The notes: a model not told the origin generated them from the letters alone. Shown: positions 1 through 8,342, numbered from the stretch's first letter. The stretch is DNA of 11,749 nucleotides from Trueperaceae bacterium (GCA_007128755.1 SKWV01000206.1:1-11749); one strand, 5' to 3'. A program made the numbers and translations.

Positions 1-657
1 CAGGCGCCGGCCGCGGGTCGCGCCGACCACGGCGCCGACGGGCGCGTAAGCGCTCGCGGGCGCGAGGCGCTCGGCGTGCGCCGCCACGGCGTCGGCGACG
101 TGCTCGTACACCCGGCGGCCGTCTTCGGTGACGAGGTCCTGCAGGGCGGCGGCTCCCGGGTTCGAGGTGACCACCAGGACGAAGAGGCCGGCGCCGGAGC
201 GCTCGGCGGCGTCGACGAACGGCTCGAGCGTGTCGACGCCGAGGTAGGGGGAGATCGTGAGCGCGTCCGCGCGGAGCGGGCCGTCGCCCAGGTACGCCCG
301 GGCGTACGCCTCGGCGGTGGAGCCGATGTCGCCGCGCTTCGCGTCGAGGATGATGGGCAGGTCGAGCGCCCGCGCGCGCTCCATGACGCGGGCGAGCGCT
401 TCGCTCCCGGGTAGGCCGAGCGCCTCGAAGAAGGCGCTCTGCGGCTTGACGCACGCGATCACGTCGTGCGCCCCGTCGAGCATCGCGCCGTAGAACGCTA
501 CGACGCGATCGGCCACCTCGCCCGGATCGTCATCCGGTTCGCCCCGCATGAGCGGGTGCGCTCCCGGGCGGGGATCGATCCCGAGACAGACACGCGACGC
601 CCGCTCCTTCATGCTGCGCGCCAGGCGCTCGGCGAAGGTGGAGGCGGGCGCCCTCAC
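1..657 (-). CDS. pyrF: Orotidine-5'-phosphate decarboxylase, type 2 (partial, C-terminus beyond window)
   Basis: The protein converts OMP to UMP by decarboxylation, the last step of de novo pyrimidine synthesis, in the cytoplasm. The 219 visible residues contain the type 2 PyrF signature DAKRGDIGSTAEAYA at 105-119, which carries the catalytic Lys107 and Asp110. They also have CLGIDPRP at 24-31 (Asp28), VKPQSAFFEALG at about 70-81 and the phosphate-site stretch GAVVGAT near 208-214. The C-terminal part of the barrel lies past base 1. I chose the GTG at 657 because the family usually begins with a TFxERL stretch shortly before the CxGIDP motif, and this start yields TFAERL at 7-12. An ATG 15 codons later would remove it. 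The start lies three bases after the secA stop with no clear ribosome binding site, so translational coupling to secA is likely. The identification is firm; the start is fairly sure. Confidence 0.93.
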   Translation of the reverse strand, partial: MRAPASTFAERLARSMKERASRVCLGIDPRPGAHPLMRGEPDDDPGEVADRVVAFYGAMLDGAHDVIACVKPQSAFFEALGLPGSEALARVMERARALDLPIILDAKRGDIGSTAEAYARAYLGDGPLRADALTISPYLGVDTLEPFVDAAERSGAGLFVLVVTSNPGAAALQDLVTEDGRRVYEHVADAVAAHAERLAPASAYAPVGAVVGATRGRRL

Positions 658-660
658 CCG

Positions 661-3474
<2,814 letters not shown>

Positions 3475-3562
3475 GGGAGTGAGCCCTCCGGGATCGCCGA
3501 CGGTGGTCTGGTCGACAAGGGCGCTCCGCGGCGGGTCGCCGCCGTCGGGAACGCATCGGGCC

Positions 3563-3571
3563 AGTCTAGCA
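3563..3571 (-). promoter_or_regulatory. Candidate extended -10 promoter for secA-pyrF
   Basis: On the minus strand TGC precedes TAGACT (3568-3563), a full extended -10 arrangement (TGN plus a TANNNT hexamer). The hexamer at the best -35 distance, ACGGAC, is poor, which extended -10 promoters tolerate. Transcription would start near 3556, about 80 bases before the secA ATG. The predicted start falls on an out-of-frame ATG (see findings). This is sequence inspection only. Confidence 0.45.
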
Positions 3572-3599
3572 CCGGCCCCCGGCGAGTCCGTGAAGCCTC

Positions 3600-3611
3600 C
3601 GGCACGTGCCG
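3600..3611. repeat. 12-bp perfect palindrome between rsmD and secA
   Basis: CGGCACGTGCCG is self-complementary over twelve bases without a loop. Its centre is about 50 bp upstream of the predicted secA transcription start and 27 bp past the rsmD stop. It could be a dimeric regulator site, or chance in GC-rich DNA. With no loop and no T-run it is not a convincing terminator. Confidence 0.35.
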
Positions 3612-3632
3612 ATCCCGTCTGCGCCCGTTCCT

Positions 3633-4166
3633 TCAGGCGTCGACGATGGTCAACGCGTTGCTCCCGTACCGCCGCACGTCGGTCGCGACCCGCTCGCCAG
3701 CGCGCTCGAGCTCGAGCGTCAGCGTCGTGGGGTGCTGGAAGACGTACCGACCGCCGGCGCGCACGCAGTCCGTCGCGAGCAGGCGCGCGAAGAGCGGCGG
3801 CAGGTCGAACGGGTACGGCGGGGCCGCGAAGAGGACGTCGACGGCCCGCGGCCGGGCCTCCGCGGCCGCGATGGCGTCGCCGCCCACCACGTCGACCTCG
3901 AGCCCCAGGCGCGCCGCGTTCGCGCGGATCACCTGCACCGCCTCGCGCGAGCGATCGACGCAGACCACGCGCCAGCCGCGCGAGGCCGCCTCCAGGCCGA
4001 TCGCGCCCGAGCCGGCGTAGAGGTCGAGGAACACGCCGCGCGGCTCGAACGCGAGGATGTCGAACAGGGCCTCACGCAGGCGGCTCGGCGAGGGGCGCGT
4101 GCCGCGACGGGGCGTGTCGAGCTCGCGGCCCTTGGCCGTGCCACCGAGGATGCGGGGACGTGACAT
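3633..4166 (-). CDS. rsmD: 16S rRNA (guanine(966)-N(2))-methyltransferase RsmD
   Basis: RsmD uses S-adenosylmethionine to methylate N2 of G966 in 16S rRNA on the assembling 30S subunit. The 177-residue length is normal for the family. Visible family motifs are RILGGTAKGREL at 5-16, the PSPSRLREALFDIL segment at 26-39 (family form PTxxRVREALFDIL), the SAM-binding motif I FLDLYAGSGAIGLEAASRG at 46-64, and the acidic residue D71 at the end of strand beta 2. Catalytic motif IV, normally DPPY/F or NPPY/F, reads APPY at 115-118, so the acidic or amide residue is missing. That is unusual for N2-guanine methyltransferases. The ATG at 4166 fits the family N-terminus. A TANNNT box ends six bases before it, so the mRNA may be leaderless. 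The gene diverges from the GNAT-like gene across 87 bp and may be co-transcribed with secA downstream. Confidence 0.92.
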   Translation of the reverse strand: MSRPRILGGTAKGRELDTPRRGTRPSPSRLREALFDILAFEPRGVFLDLYAGSGAIGLEAASRGWRVVCVDRSREAVQVIRANAARLGLEVDVVGGDAIAAAEARPRAVDVLFAAPPYPFDLPPLFARLLATDCVRAGGRYVFQHPTTLTLELERAGERVATDVRRYGSNALTIVDA

Positions 4167-4172
4167 GCCTCG

Positions 4173-4178
4173 AGGGTA
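4173..4178 (-). promoter_or_regulatory. -10 box of a probable leaderless rsmD promoter
   Basis: TACCCT (minus strand, 4178-4173) matches TANNNT and lies exactly six bases before the rsmD ATG. A transcript starting 6-7 bases after a -10 box would begin at the start codon. No Shine-Dalgarno sequence sits at useful spacing; GAGG is one base from the ATG. No good -35 hexamer is visible. Confidence 0.5.
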
Positions 4179-4239
4179 CTCCCCCCGCGGCGTGGTCGCC
4201 CGGTCTCCGAAGCCTCGGACGGTGCGGCCGACGACGGTG

Positions 4240-4245
4240 TATGGT
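4240..4245 (+). promoter_or_regulatory. -10 box of a probable leaderless promoter for the GNAT-like gene
   Basis: TATGGT matches TANNNT and ends eight bases before the GTG start at 4254. The short distance leaves no room for a Shine-Dalgarno sequence, so the mRNA probably begins at or next to the GTG. The -35 region is weak. Confidence 0.5.
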
Positions 4246-4253
4246 GTCGGACC

Positions 4254-5144
4254 GTGGTCCGAACCCTCCGGCCCGAGGAACTCGTGTGGTTCCTAGGCCG
4301 CTCCTTCGCCTTCCTCGGGCACGTCGACCCGCACGGCCTCGCCGGTCGCGTGGCGCCCCGGCTGCGTGACCCTCGGCGCGACGCCGCGAGCGCGTTCGTG
4401 TGGCAGCGTAGCGACGCCGCGCCCGCCGCGGGCGTGCTCGCGCGCTTCCCCGACGCAGGCGACGACGACAAGACCGTGTTCCTCTCGCAGCCCTGGTTCG
4501 AGGGCGATCCGGCGGAGTTCGCGGCGCTCGTGAGCGAGGTCGTCGCGCGGCACGCGCACGAGGGCGTCCGTCTCGACCTGCCGGCCCAGTCCCCCGACCG
4601 CGTCGAGCGCCTGGCGGCCTCGCTCGCGCCGTTGGGGTTCGATCTCGACGTGCTGCGCCCGCTGTCGTTCGAGCTCGCCGAGACGCCGCCGCTCGGCGCC
4701 CCGCTGGTGCTCGAGGGCTGGCGGCCGGAGGCCGACACGGCTTACCGCGAGCTGGTCGCCCGCGCCGAGGGTTGGCCGCTGTCGGACGGTCGGTGGGCCT
4801 GGTTGAAGCGGGCGTCCGGACCGTTCACGCCCGACCTCTGGTTCCTCGTGTGCGAGGCACCCGACCAGCCGCCGGTCGGCTACGCGCTGTGCGGGCCACG
4901 GTCGACCGGTTTCGAGGGCGTCTACGGCCTCACCGCCGCGGGCGTCATCCCCGAGCATCGCGGCTCCACGGAGATGCTGCGGCGGTTGCTGCTGACGTTG
5001 CTGCACGAGCTCTGGGGCGTAAGCCCGCTCGGCCGTGTCGAGGCCGAGCTCTCGAGCCGGGATCCGAAGCTGATCGACATCCTGCGCTCGATCGGCTTCG
5101 CCGTGGGCGATCCCTGTCCCGTCCTCCGTCGCCTCCCGGCCTGA
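4254..5144 (+). CDS. GNAT-like (N-acetyltransferase fold) protein, probable two-domain
   Basis: This is a 296-residue soluble protein without signal peptide or membrane segments, of unknown substrate. The C-terminal half reads like a GNAT domain. VGYALCG at 208-214 resembles strand beta 4. YGLTAAGVIPEHRGSTEML at 224-242 resembles motif A (beta 4, loop, alpha 3). A DILRSIGF-type tail at 275-282 resembles the usual LYxxxGF end. The N-terminal half (about 10-142) has a similar rhythm, with FLSQPWF, a helix, RLDLPAQSPDRVERL and a final LAPLGFDL, so it may be a second, degenerate GNAT domain. The CoA pyrophosphate loop is normally (Q/R)xxGx(G/A). Here it reads RGSTEM, so the second glycine is missing and activity is uncertain. 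The GTG start is supported by the -10 box eight bases upstream. The holin-like gene follows after 39 bp with its own promoter signal. Confidence 0.72.
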   Translation: MVRTLRPEELVWFLGRSFAFLGHVDPHGLAGRVAPRLRDPRRDAASAFVWQRSDAAPAAGVLARFPDAGDDDKTVFLSQPWFEGDPAEFAALVSEVVARHAHEGVRLDLPAQSPDRVERLAASLAPLGFDLDVLRPLSFELAETPPLGAPLVLEGWRPEADTAYRELVARAEGWPLSDGRWAWLKRASGPFTPDLWFLVCEAPDQPPVGYALCGPRSTGFEGVYGLTAAGVIPEHRGSTEMLRRLLLTLLHELWGVSPLGRVEAELSSRDPKLIDILRSIGFAVGDPCPVLRRLPA

Positions 5145-5171
5145 ACCGCCCCGAGACGCGCGCGCCCCTGG

Positions 5172-5177
5172 TATCGT
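5172..5177 (+). promoter_or_regulatory. -10 box of a probable leaderless promoter for the YvlD-like gene
   Basis: TATCGT, preceded by GG, ends six bases before the ATG at 5184. No Shine-Dalgarno sequence fits between them. The same GGTATCGT octamer recurs at 8293-8300 upstream of the WHy lipoprotein gene. Confidence 0.52.
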
Positions 5178-5183
5178 CGACGC

Positions 5184-5531
5184 ATGAACCTCCTCATCCG
5201 ATGGGCTCTCAACGCGTTGGCCCTGTGGCTGACGGTGCAGATCGGCGTGGGTGTGTCGCTCGCCAGGCCCGATCTCGGCTCGCTCCTGATCGCCGCGCTC
5301 GTGGTCGGCCTGGTGAACGCGGTCGTCCGGCCGGTCATGGTGATCCTGACGCTGCCGATCACCGTCGTGACGTTCGGGCTGTTCCTGCTGGTCGTCAACG
5401 GGCTGGCGCTCGCGCTCGCCTCGGTGATCTCGCCGCTCGAGGTCGATGGCTTCTGGGGCGCGGTGTGGGGCGCGTTGGTGCTGTCGGTGATCAGCGCGCT
5501 GCTGTCGCGGCTCTTCCGCGACTCGCGCTGA
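5184..5531 (+). CDS. YvlD-like / phage holin family 4 membrane protein
   Basis: This is a small inner-membrane protein of 115 residues with four hydrophobic segments, at about 5-23, 33-55, 59-83 and 90-108. The order of motifs matches the YvlD / phage_holin_4 family: RWALNALALWLT at the start, LVVGLVNAVVRP with the conserved Asn and Arg-Pro after helix 2, LTLPITVVTFGLFLLVVNGLAL around helix 3, then a GFWGAVWGALVLSVIS segment. Despite the family name, members are mostly chromosomal proteins of unknown role, some linked to envelope stress. Nothing around it is phage-like. The ATG follows a -10 box by six bases. Its TGA stop lies in the left arm of an inverted repeat shared with the converging HNH gene. 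Family assignment is good; function is unknown. Confidence 0.88.
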   Translation: MNLLIRWALNALALWLTVQIGVGVSLARPDLGSLLIAALVVGLVNAVVRPVMVILTLPITVVTFGLFLLVVNGLALALASVISPLEVDGFWGAVWGALVLSVISALLSRLFRDSR

Positions 5532-5547
5532 GCCCAGCGTCAGCGCG
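5524..5547. terminator. Inverted repeat spanning both stop codons of convergent genes
   Basis: Left arm CGCGCTGA (5524-5531) and right arm TCAGCGCG (5540-5547) are perfect reverse complements around an eight-base loop. The left arm ends with the stop codon of the YvlD-like gene. The right arm begins with the stop codon of the HNH gene on the other strand. A GC-rich hairpin in this place would act on both transcripts. There is no T-run, so termination would not be of the classic intrinsic type. Confidence 0.45.
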
Positions 5548-6211
5548 CGCGCGGCAGGTACTTCTCCCACGCGGGATCGATGTCGGGCAGCAGGCCGTAG
5601 GCCGAGGTGAACAGGAAGGTCGGCGCGGCCGGCCGACGCATGAGCGCCATGCGCGCCTCTTCCGGCGTGCGGTCGCGCTTCTGGGCGTTGCAGCGCCGAC
5701 AGCACGCCACGACGTTCTCCCAGCTCGTGGGTCCGCCGCGTGACCTCGGGACGACGTGGTCGAGCGTGAGGTCGTGGCTCCGCACGCGACAGTACTGGCA
5801 CGTCTGGTCGTCGCGACGGAAGAGGTTCTTGCGGTTGAACGCCACGCGCTGGCGATGCGGCCGCTTGACGTAGCGGCGCAGCTTGATCACCGTCGGGACC
5901 GCGAAGACGCTCGTCGGCGAGCGCAGGACGCTGTCGGCGTCCTCGACGCGCTCGGCGATCTCCTGCATCAACAGGGCGACGGCCCGCTTCAGCGAGCAGA
6001 CGTGCAGCGGCTCGTAGGAGGCGTTGAGGATGAGGACCCGCGCCGAACCGAGGTTGGTGAGGGGCCGGCGGCCATCGAGCGCCTGCGGCGCGTCGTCCTC
6101 GTCGGGGGCGAAGACCGCGTGCAGCACGCGATCCTGCTCCAGGCCAGCGGCGTCCGCACCTCTCGATGGCGCGGCGGCCTCGACAGCGTCTCGGTCGTCC
6201 GTCCTCCCCAT
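5540..6211 (-). CDS. HNH endonuclease family protein
   Basis: The 223-residue protein has an HNH nuclease domain of the widespread chromosomal family with a conserved VLILNASYEPLHVCSLKRAV N-terminal motif (here 59-78). The FAVPTVIKLRRYVKRP stretch follows at 103-118. The nuclease core comprises zinc ligands C138/C141, the DHVVPRSRGG strand-turn with H152, the Asn of SWENVV at 166, and C171/C174. The cellular target of this family is not established; members are usually stand-alone genes rather than restriction systems. About 55 poorly conserved, acidic and Ala-rich residues precede the family core, longer than I expect. The ATG at 6211 is chosen over an upstream in-frame start at 6280 because a TATCCT box lies ten bases before it. 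The upstream residues are also Arg-rich non-conserved sequence. The gene is 106 bp downstream of ddl and converges with the YvlD-like gene. Confidence 0.88.
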   Translation of the reverse strand: MGRTDDRDAVEAAAPSRGADAAGLEQDRVLHAVFAPDEDDAPQALDGRRPLTNLGSARVLILNASYEPLHVCSLKRAVALLMQEIAERVEDADSVLRSPTSVFAVPTVIKLRRYVKRPHRQRVAFNRKNLFRRDDQTCQYCRVRSHDLTLDHVVPRSRGGPTSWENVVACCRRCNAQKRDRTPEEARMALMRRPAAPTFLFTSAYGLLPDIDPAWEKYLPRAR

Positions 6212-6221
6212 GCTGAGCGTG

Positions 6222-6227
6222 AGGATA
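6222..6227 (-). promoter_or_regulatory. -10 box for the HNH gene, near-leaderless
   Basis: TATCCT on the minus strand (6227-6222) ends ten bases before the ATG at 6211, which would give a leader of only a few bases. It is slightly farther away than the other leaderless candidates here. No Shine-Dalgarno sequence is evident, and the -35 region is weak. Confidence 0.42.
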
Positions 6228-6293
6228 CCGCAGCCGACCCGTCGGCGCCGTTCGTCGTGAGCGCGCGGGCGCGTGAGCATCCAGCCGCCCGTC

Positions 6294-6326
6294 GTTCAGC
6301 GCCGGTTCAGCGCCGGTTCAGCGCCG
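6294..6326. repeat. Three tandem 11-bp repeats at the ddl stop codon
   Basis: GTTCAGCGCCG occurs three times without a gap (6294-6304, 6305-6315, 6316-6326). On the ddl-coding strand each copy holds a TGA. The copy nearest the gene supplies the real stop (6318-6320). Because 11 is not a multiple of 3, the three TGAs fall in all three reading frames. A 16-bp perfect palindrome, CGCTCGCGCGCGAGCG, touches the array at 6325-6340 inside the last ddl codons. Confidence 0.85.
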
Positions 6327-7361
6327 CTCGCGCGCGAGCGAGACGAGCCGCTCCACCAGCTCGGGGTAGGGGACGCCGGCCGCCTCCCACAGCTTCGGGT
6401 ACATCGAGGTCGCGGTGAACCCGGGCATCGTGTTGATCTCGTTCAGGTACACCTCGCCCGAGCGCTCGTCGTAGAAGAGGTCGACGCGGGCGAGGCCGGC
6501 CGCGTCGATCGCCTCGAACGCCCGCAGCGCCACGTCGCGCACCCGCGCCGCCACCTCGGCGGGCAACTCCGTCGGGATGCAGAGCTCGGCCATGCCCTCG
6601 GTGTACTTGCTCTGGTAGTCGTAGAACGACCCGCGGTAGCGGATCTCGCCGATGGGGGAGAGCTCCGGCGCGTCGTTGCCGAGCACCGCCACCTCGAGCT
6701 CACGCGCACCGACCACGGCCGCCTCCACGATCACGCGCCGGTCGTAGCGCAACGCGTCCTCGACCGCGAATCGGAAGGCTCCGTCGTCGTCCGCGCGCGC
6801 GATGCCGATCGAGGAGCCGAGGTTCGCGGGCTTGACGAAGCGCGGCCAGGCGAGCGCGGCGAGCTCGTCCACGACGGCGTCCGGGTCGCGAAGCCAGGCG
6901 TGGGCGGCGATCCCGTGGTAGTCGACCTGCGGGAGGCCGTGGGCGGCGAAGACGGCCTTCATCATCAGCTTGTCCATGCCGACGGCGCTCCCGAGGACGC
7001 CCGATCCGACGTGGGCGAGCCCCATCACCTTGAGCAGGCCCTGGACGCTGCCGTCCTCGCCGTAGGGCCCATGGAGCAGCGGGAAGACGACGTCACCCTG
7101 GCGCAGGCCCCACGCGCCGACGTCGAGGGCCGCCACGCCGTTGCCGAGGTGGAGGCCCGCATCCACGGGCGCGCCGGCGCCGGAGGCCAGCGCCAGCGCG
7201 CCTTCGGCGGGGCTGAGGACCCGGCCGCTTCGGTCGAGCACGACCAGTTCGAGCTCGAACCGATCGCCGATCGCCCGCATCACGGACCGAGCCGACGCCA
7301 GCGAGACGTCGTGCTCGTCCGAGGCGCCGCCGCAGAGCAGGATCACCCTGGTCCGCGTCAT
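6318..7361 (-). CDS. ddl: D-alanine--D-alanine ligase
   Basis: Ddl joins two D-alanines with ATP in the cytoplasm to supply the dipeptide for UDP-MurNAc-pentapeptide in peptidoglycan synthesis. The 347-residue protein has the family motifs in order: LLCGGASDEHDVSLAS at 8-23 with the substrate-binding Glu16, HGPYGEDGSVQGLL at 97-110, the ATP-grasp lysine and loop FVKPANLGSSIGI at 175-187, the omega-loop GSFYDYQSKY at 244-253, and the metal site RVDLFYDE...YLNEINTMPGFT at 292-316 (D294, E308, N310). All key residues appear intact. The ATG at 7361 fits the family N-terminus. A TTG 11 codons upstream keeps the frame open but adds a non-conserved Trp/Arg/Pro-rich extension. A well-spaced promoter and a palindromic operator candidate lie upstream. 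Three tandem 11-bp repeats sit at the stop codon. Confidence 0.96.
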   Translation of the reverse strand: MTRTRVILLCGGASDEHDVSLASARSVMRAIGDRFELELVVLDRSGRVLSPAEGALALASGAGAPVDAGLHLGNGVAALDVGAWGLRQGDVVFPLLHGPYGEDGSVQGLLKVMGLAHVGSGVLGSAVGMDKLMMKAVFAAHGLPQVDYHGIAAHAWLRDPDAVVDELAALAWPRFVKPANLGSSIGIARADDDGAFRFAVEDALRYDRRVIVEAAVVGARELEVAVLGNDAPELSPIGEIRYRGSFYDYQSKYTEGMAELCIPTELPAEVAARVRDVALRAFEAIDAAGLARVDLFYDERSGEVYLNEINTMPGFTATSMYPKLWEAAGVPYPELVERLVSLARERR

Positions 7362-7398
7362 CGGCGGACGGCGCCACGGTGAGCGCCACGCCAAAACG

Positions 7399-7413
7399 TG
7401 TGTAGGTTACACA
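7399..7413. promoter_or_regulatory. Palindromic operator candidate of ddl
   Basis: TGTGTA-GGT-TACACA is a perfect 6-bp inverted repeat with a 3-bp spacer, unusually AT-rich for this DNA. It begins about two bases after the predicted ddl transcription start, a classic repressor position. It also sits within the leader mRNA, where a 6-bp stem with a 3-base loop could form. The cognate regulator is not in the window. Confidence 0.5.
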
Positions 7414-7421
7414 TCGTGCTT

Positions 7422-7450
7422 ATGGTACTGCCGCACGACGTCGAGGTCAA
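7422..7450 (-). promoter_or_regulatory. Sigma-70-type promoter of ddl
   Basis: On the minus strand TTGACC (7450-7445) and TACCAT (7427-7422) are separated by exactly 17 bases, close to the TTGACA-N17-TATAAT consensus. This is the best -35/-10 pair I found in the window. Transcription would begin near 7415, giving a leader of about 54 bases before the ddl ATG. Confidence 0.6.
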
Positions 7451-7462
7451 CCGCGCCGAGGC

Positions 7463-8254
7463 TCAGGCGTCGTCCCAACGCGGCGCCCGCCGCGCCAGGA
7501 ACGCCTCCACACCCTCGCGGAGCGTGTCGGTGGCGCGCGCGGCAGCGTTGGCGTCGGCCGCGGCGCGCAACGCGTCCTCGAGCGCGAGGCCGCGCGCCGA
7601 CGCCAACAGGCGCTTGGTCGCCGCGACGGCCGACGGGGCGTTGTCGGCGATCTCGCCCGCCAGCTCGAGCGCGCGCACGCGCGCCGAGCCGTCCTCCACC
7701 ACCTCGTTCGCGAGACCCAGGCGCAGCGCCCCGTCGGCGCTCACGGTCGCCGCCCGGAGGAGCAGGTCCCGCGCGCCCTTCTCGCCCACGTGGCGCACGA
7801 GCAGCATCGCGACGAGCGCGGGGACGAAACCGAGCCGGACCTCGCTGAAGCGGACGCTGGCCGAGCGCGAGAACACCGCGACGTCGGCCGCGAGCACCAG
7901 GCCCGCGCCACCGGCCACGGCCGGCCCCTGCACCGCCGCTACGATCGGGAGCCGCGAGGTGATCAGCGCCCGGAAGAGCTCGCCGAGACCGCGCGCCGAG
8001 CGCTGGTGGACCTCCATCGGCCCGCCCGTCGCGGCCGCGAGGTGCTTGAGGTCGAGGCCGGCGCAGAACACGGGTCCGTCGCCCGTGAGCACGAGGGCCC
8101 GCACCCGCGCGTCGTCCTCGGCCTGCGCGAGGGCGCGGGCGAGGCTCGTCACCGTGGCGTCGTCGAGCGCGTTGCGCGCCTCCGGCCTCGCCAGGGTCAC
8201 GACCCGGACGTGCCCGACGTCGTCGAGTCGCAGGCCGGCTTCGTCAGTGGACAT
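7463..8254 (-). CDS. Enoyl-CoA hydratase/isomerase (crotonase) family protein
   Basis: Crotonase-fold enzymes act on acyl-CoA thioesters, typically hydrating enoyl-CoA in beta-oxidation or amino-acid breakdown. The 263-residue length is typical. Visible features are LARPEARNALD at 21-31, the first oxyanion-hole segment FCAGLDLKHL at 63-72, the second segment GPAVAGGAGLVLAADVAV at 110-127, FSEVRLGFVPA at 136-146, and the C-terminal helices with a KRLL motif at 214-217. The glutamate corresponding to Glu164 of rat mitochondrial hydratase is present (E138). The one corresponding to Glu144 is glycine (G118). The SEVRLG form resembles methylglutaconyl-CoA hydratase-type (LiuC/AUH-like) members, so leucine degradation is possible, but no pathway partners lie nearby. 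The ATG at 8254 is five bases from a TACCAT box, suggesting a leaderless mRNA. The gene diverges from the WHy lipoprotein gene. Confidence 0.9.
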   Translation of the reverse strand: MSTDEAGLRLDDVGHVRVVTLARPEARNALDDATVTSLARALAQAEDDARVRALVLTGDGPVFCAGLDLKHLAAATGGPMEVHQRSARGLGELFRALITSRLPIVAAVQGPAVAGGAGLVLAADVAVFSRSASVRFSEVRLGFVPALVAMLLVRHVGEKGARDLLLRAATVSADGALRLGLANEVVEDGSARVRALELAGEIADNAPSAVAATKRLLASARGLALEDALRAAADANAAARATDTLREGVEAFLARRAPRWDDA

Positions 8255-8259
8255 GGGGC

Positions 8260-8265
8260 ATGGTA
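8260..8265 (-). promoter_or_regulatory. -10 box of a probable leaderless promoter for the crotonase gene
   Basis: TACCAT (minus strand, 8265-8260) ends five bases before the ATG at 8254, so the transcript would begin at or beside the A of the start codon. No Shine-Dalgarno sequence is present in the gap. Confidence 0.45.
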
Positions 8266-8294
8266 TCGCGGGGTGGCCTCACACGTTCCACCGG

Positions 8295-8300
8295 TATCGT
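8295..8300 (+). promoter_or_regulatory. -10 box of the WHy lipoprotein gene
   Basis: TATCGT, within the octamer GGTATCGT also seen before the YvlD-like gene, lies 47 bases before the ATG at 8348. Unlike most neighbours this mRNA would carry a leader of about 40 bases with a Shine-Dalgarno sequence. It is back to back with the crotonase -10 box; 29 bases separate them, so the two -35 regions overlap. Confidence 0.42.
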
Positions 8301-8337
8301 GGCGGCAGACACCGTGGCGCTGCGACGAGGCCACGCC

Positions 8338-8342
8338 GGAGG
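8338..8342 (+). promoter_or_regulatory. Ribosome binding site that fixes the WHy lipoprotein start
   Basis: GGAGG is followed by five bases and the ATG at 8348. It selects this start over far-upstream in-frame starts in the long open frame, which would run antisense through the crotonase gene. The chosen start also gives a normal lipoprotein signal peptide. Confidence 0.75.

Noticed and set aside
5184..5531. Phage or prophage remnant suggested by the holin family name
   Set aside because: The YvlD-type family is mostly chromosomal. No lysin, capsid, integrase or attachment-like repeat is near.
4293..5801. A 502-codon minus-strand frame opposite the GNAT-like and YvlD-like genes
   Set aside because: Its residues (Arg, Gln, His, Glu runs) show no recognisable fold, and the opposite strand holds two coherent proteins.
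5540..6211. Restriction-modification or defence system around the HNH nuclease
   Set aside because: No methyltransferase, specificity or helicase partner is adjacent, and this HNH subfamily is a common stand-alone chromosomal gene.
6212..6280. Earlier start of the HNH protein at 6280
   Set aside because: It adds 23 Arg-rich residues not seen in the family and would place the start upstream of the likely -10 box.
7362..7394. TTG start extending Ddl by 11 residues
   Set aside because: The extension is non-conserved, has no ribosome site, and the ATG at 7361 matches the usual family N-terminus.
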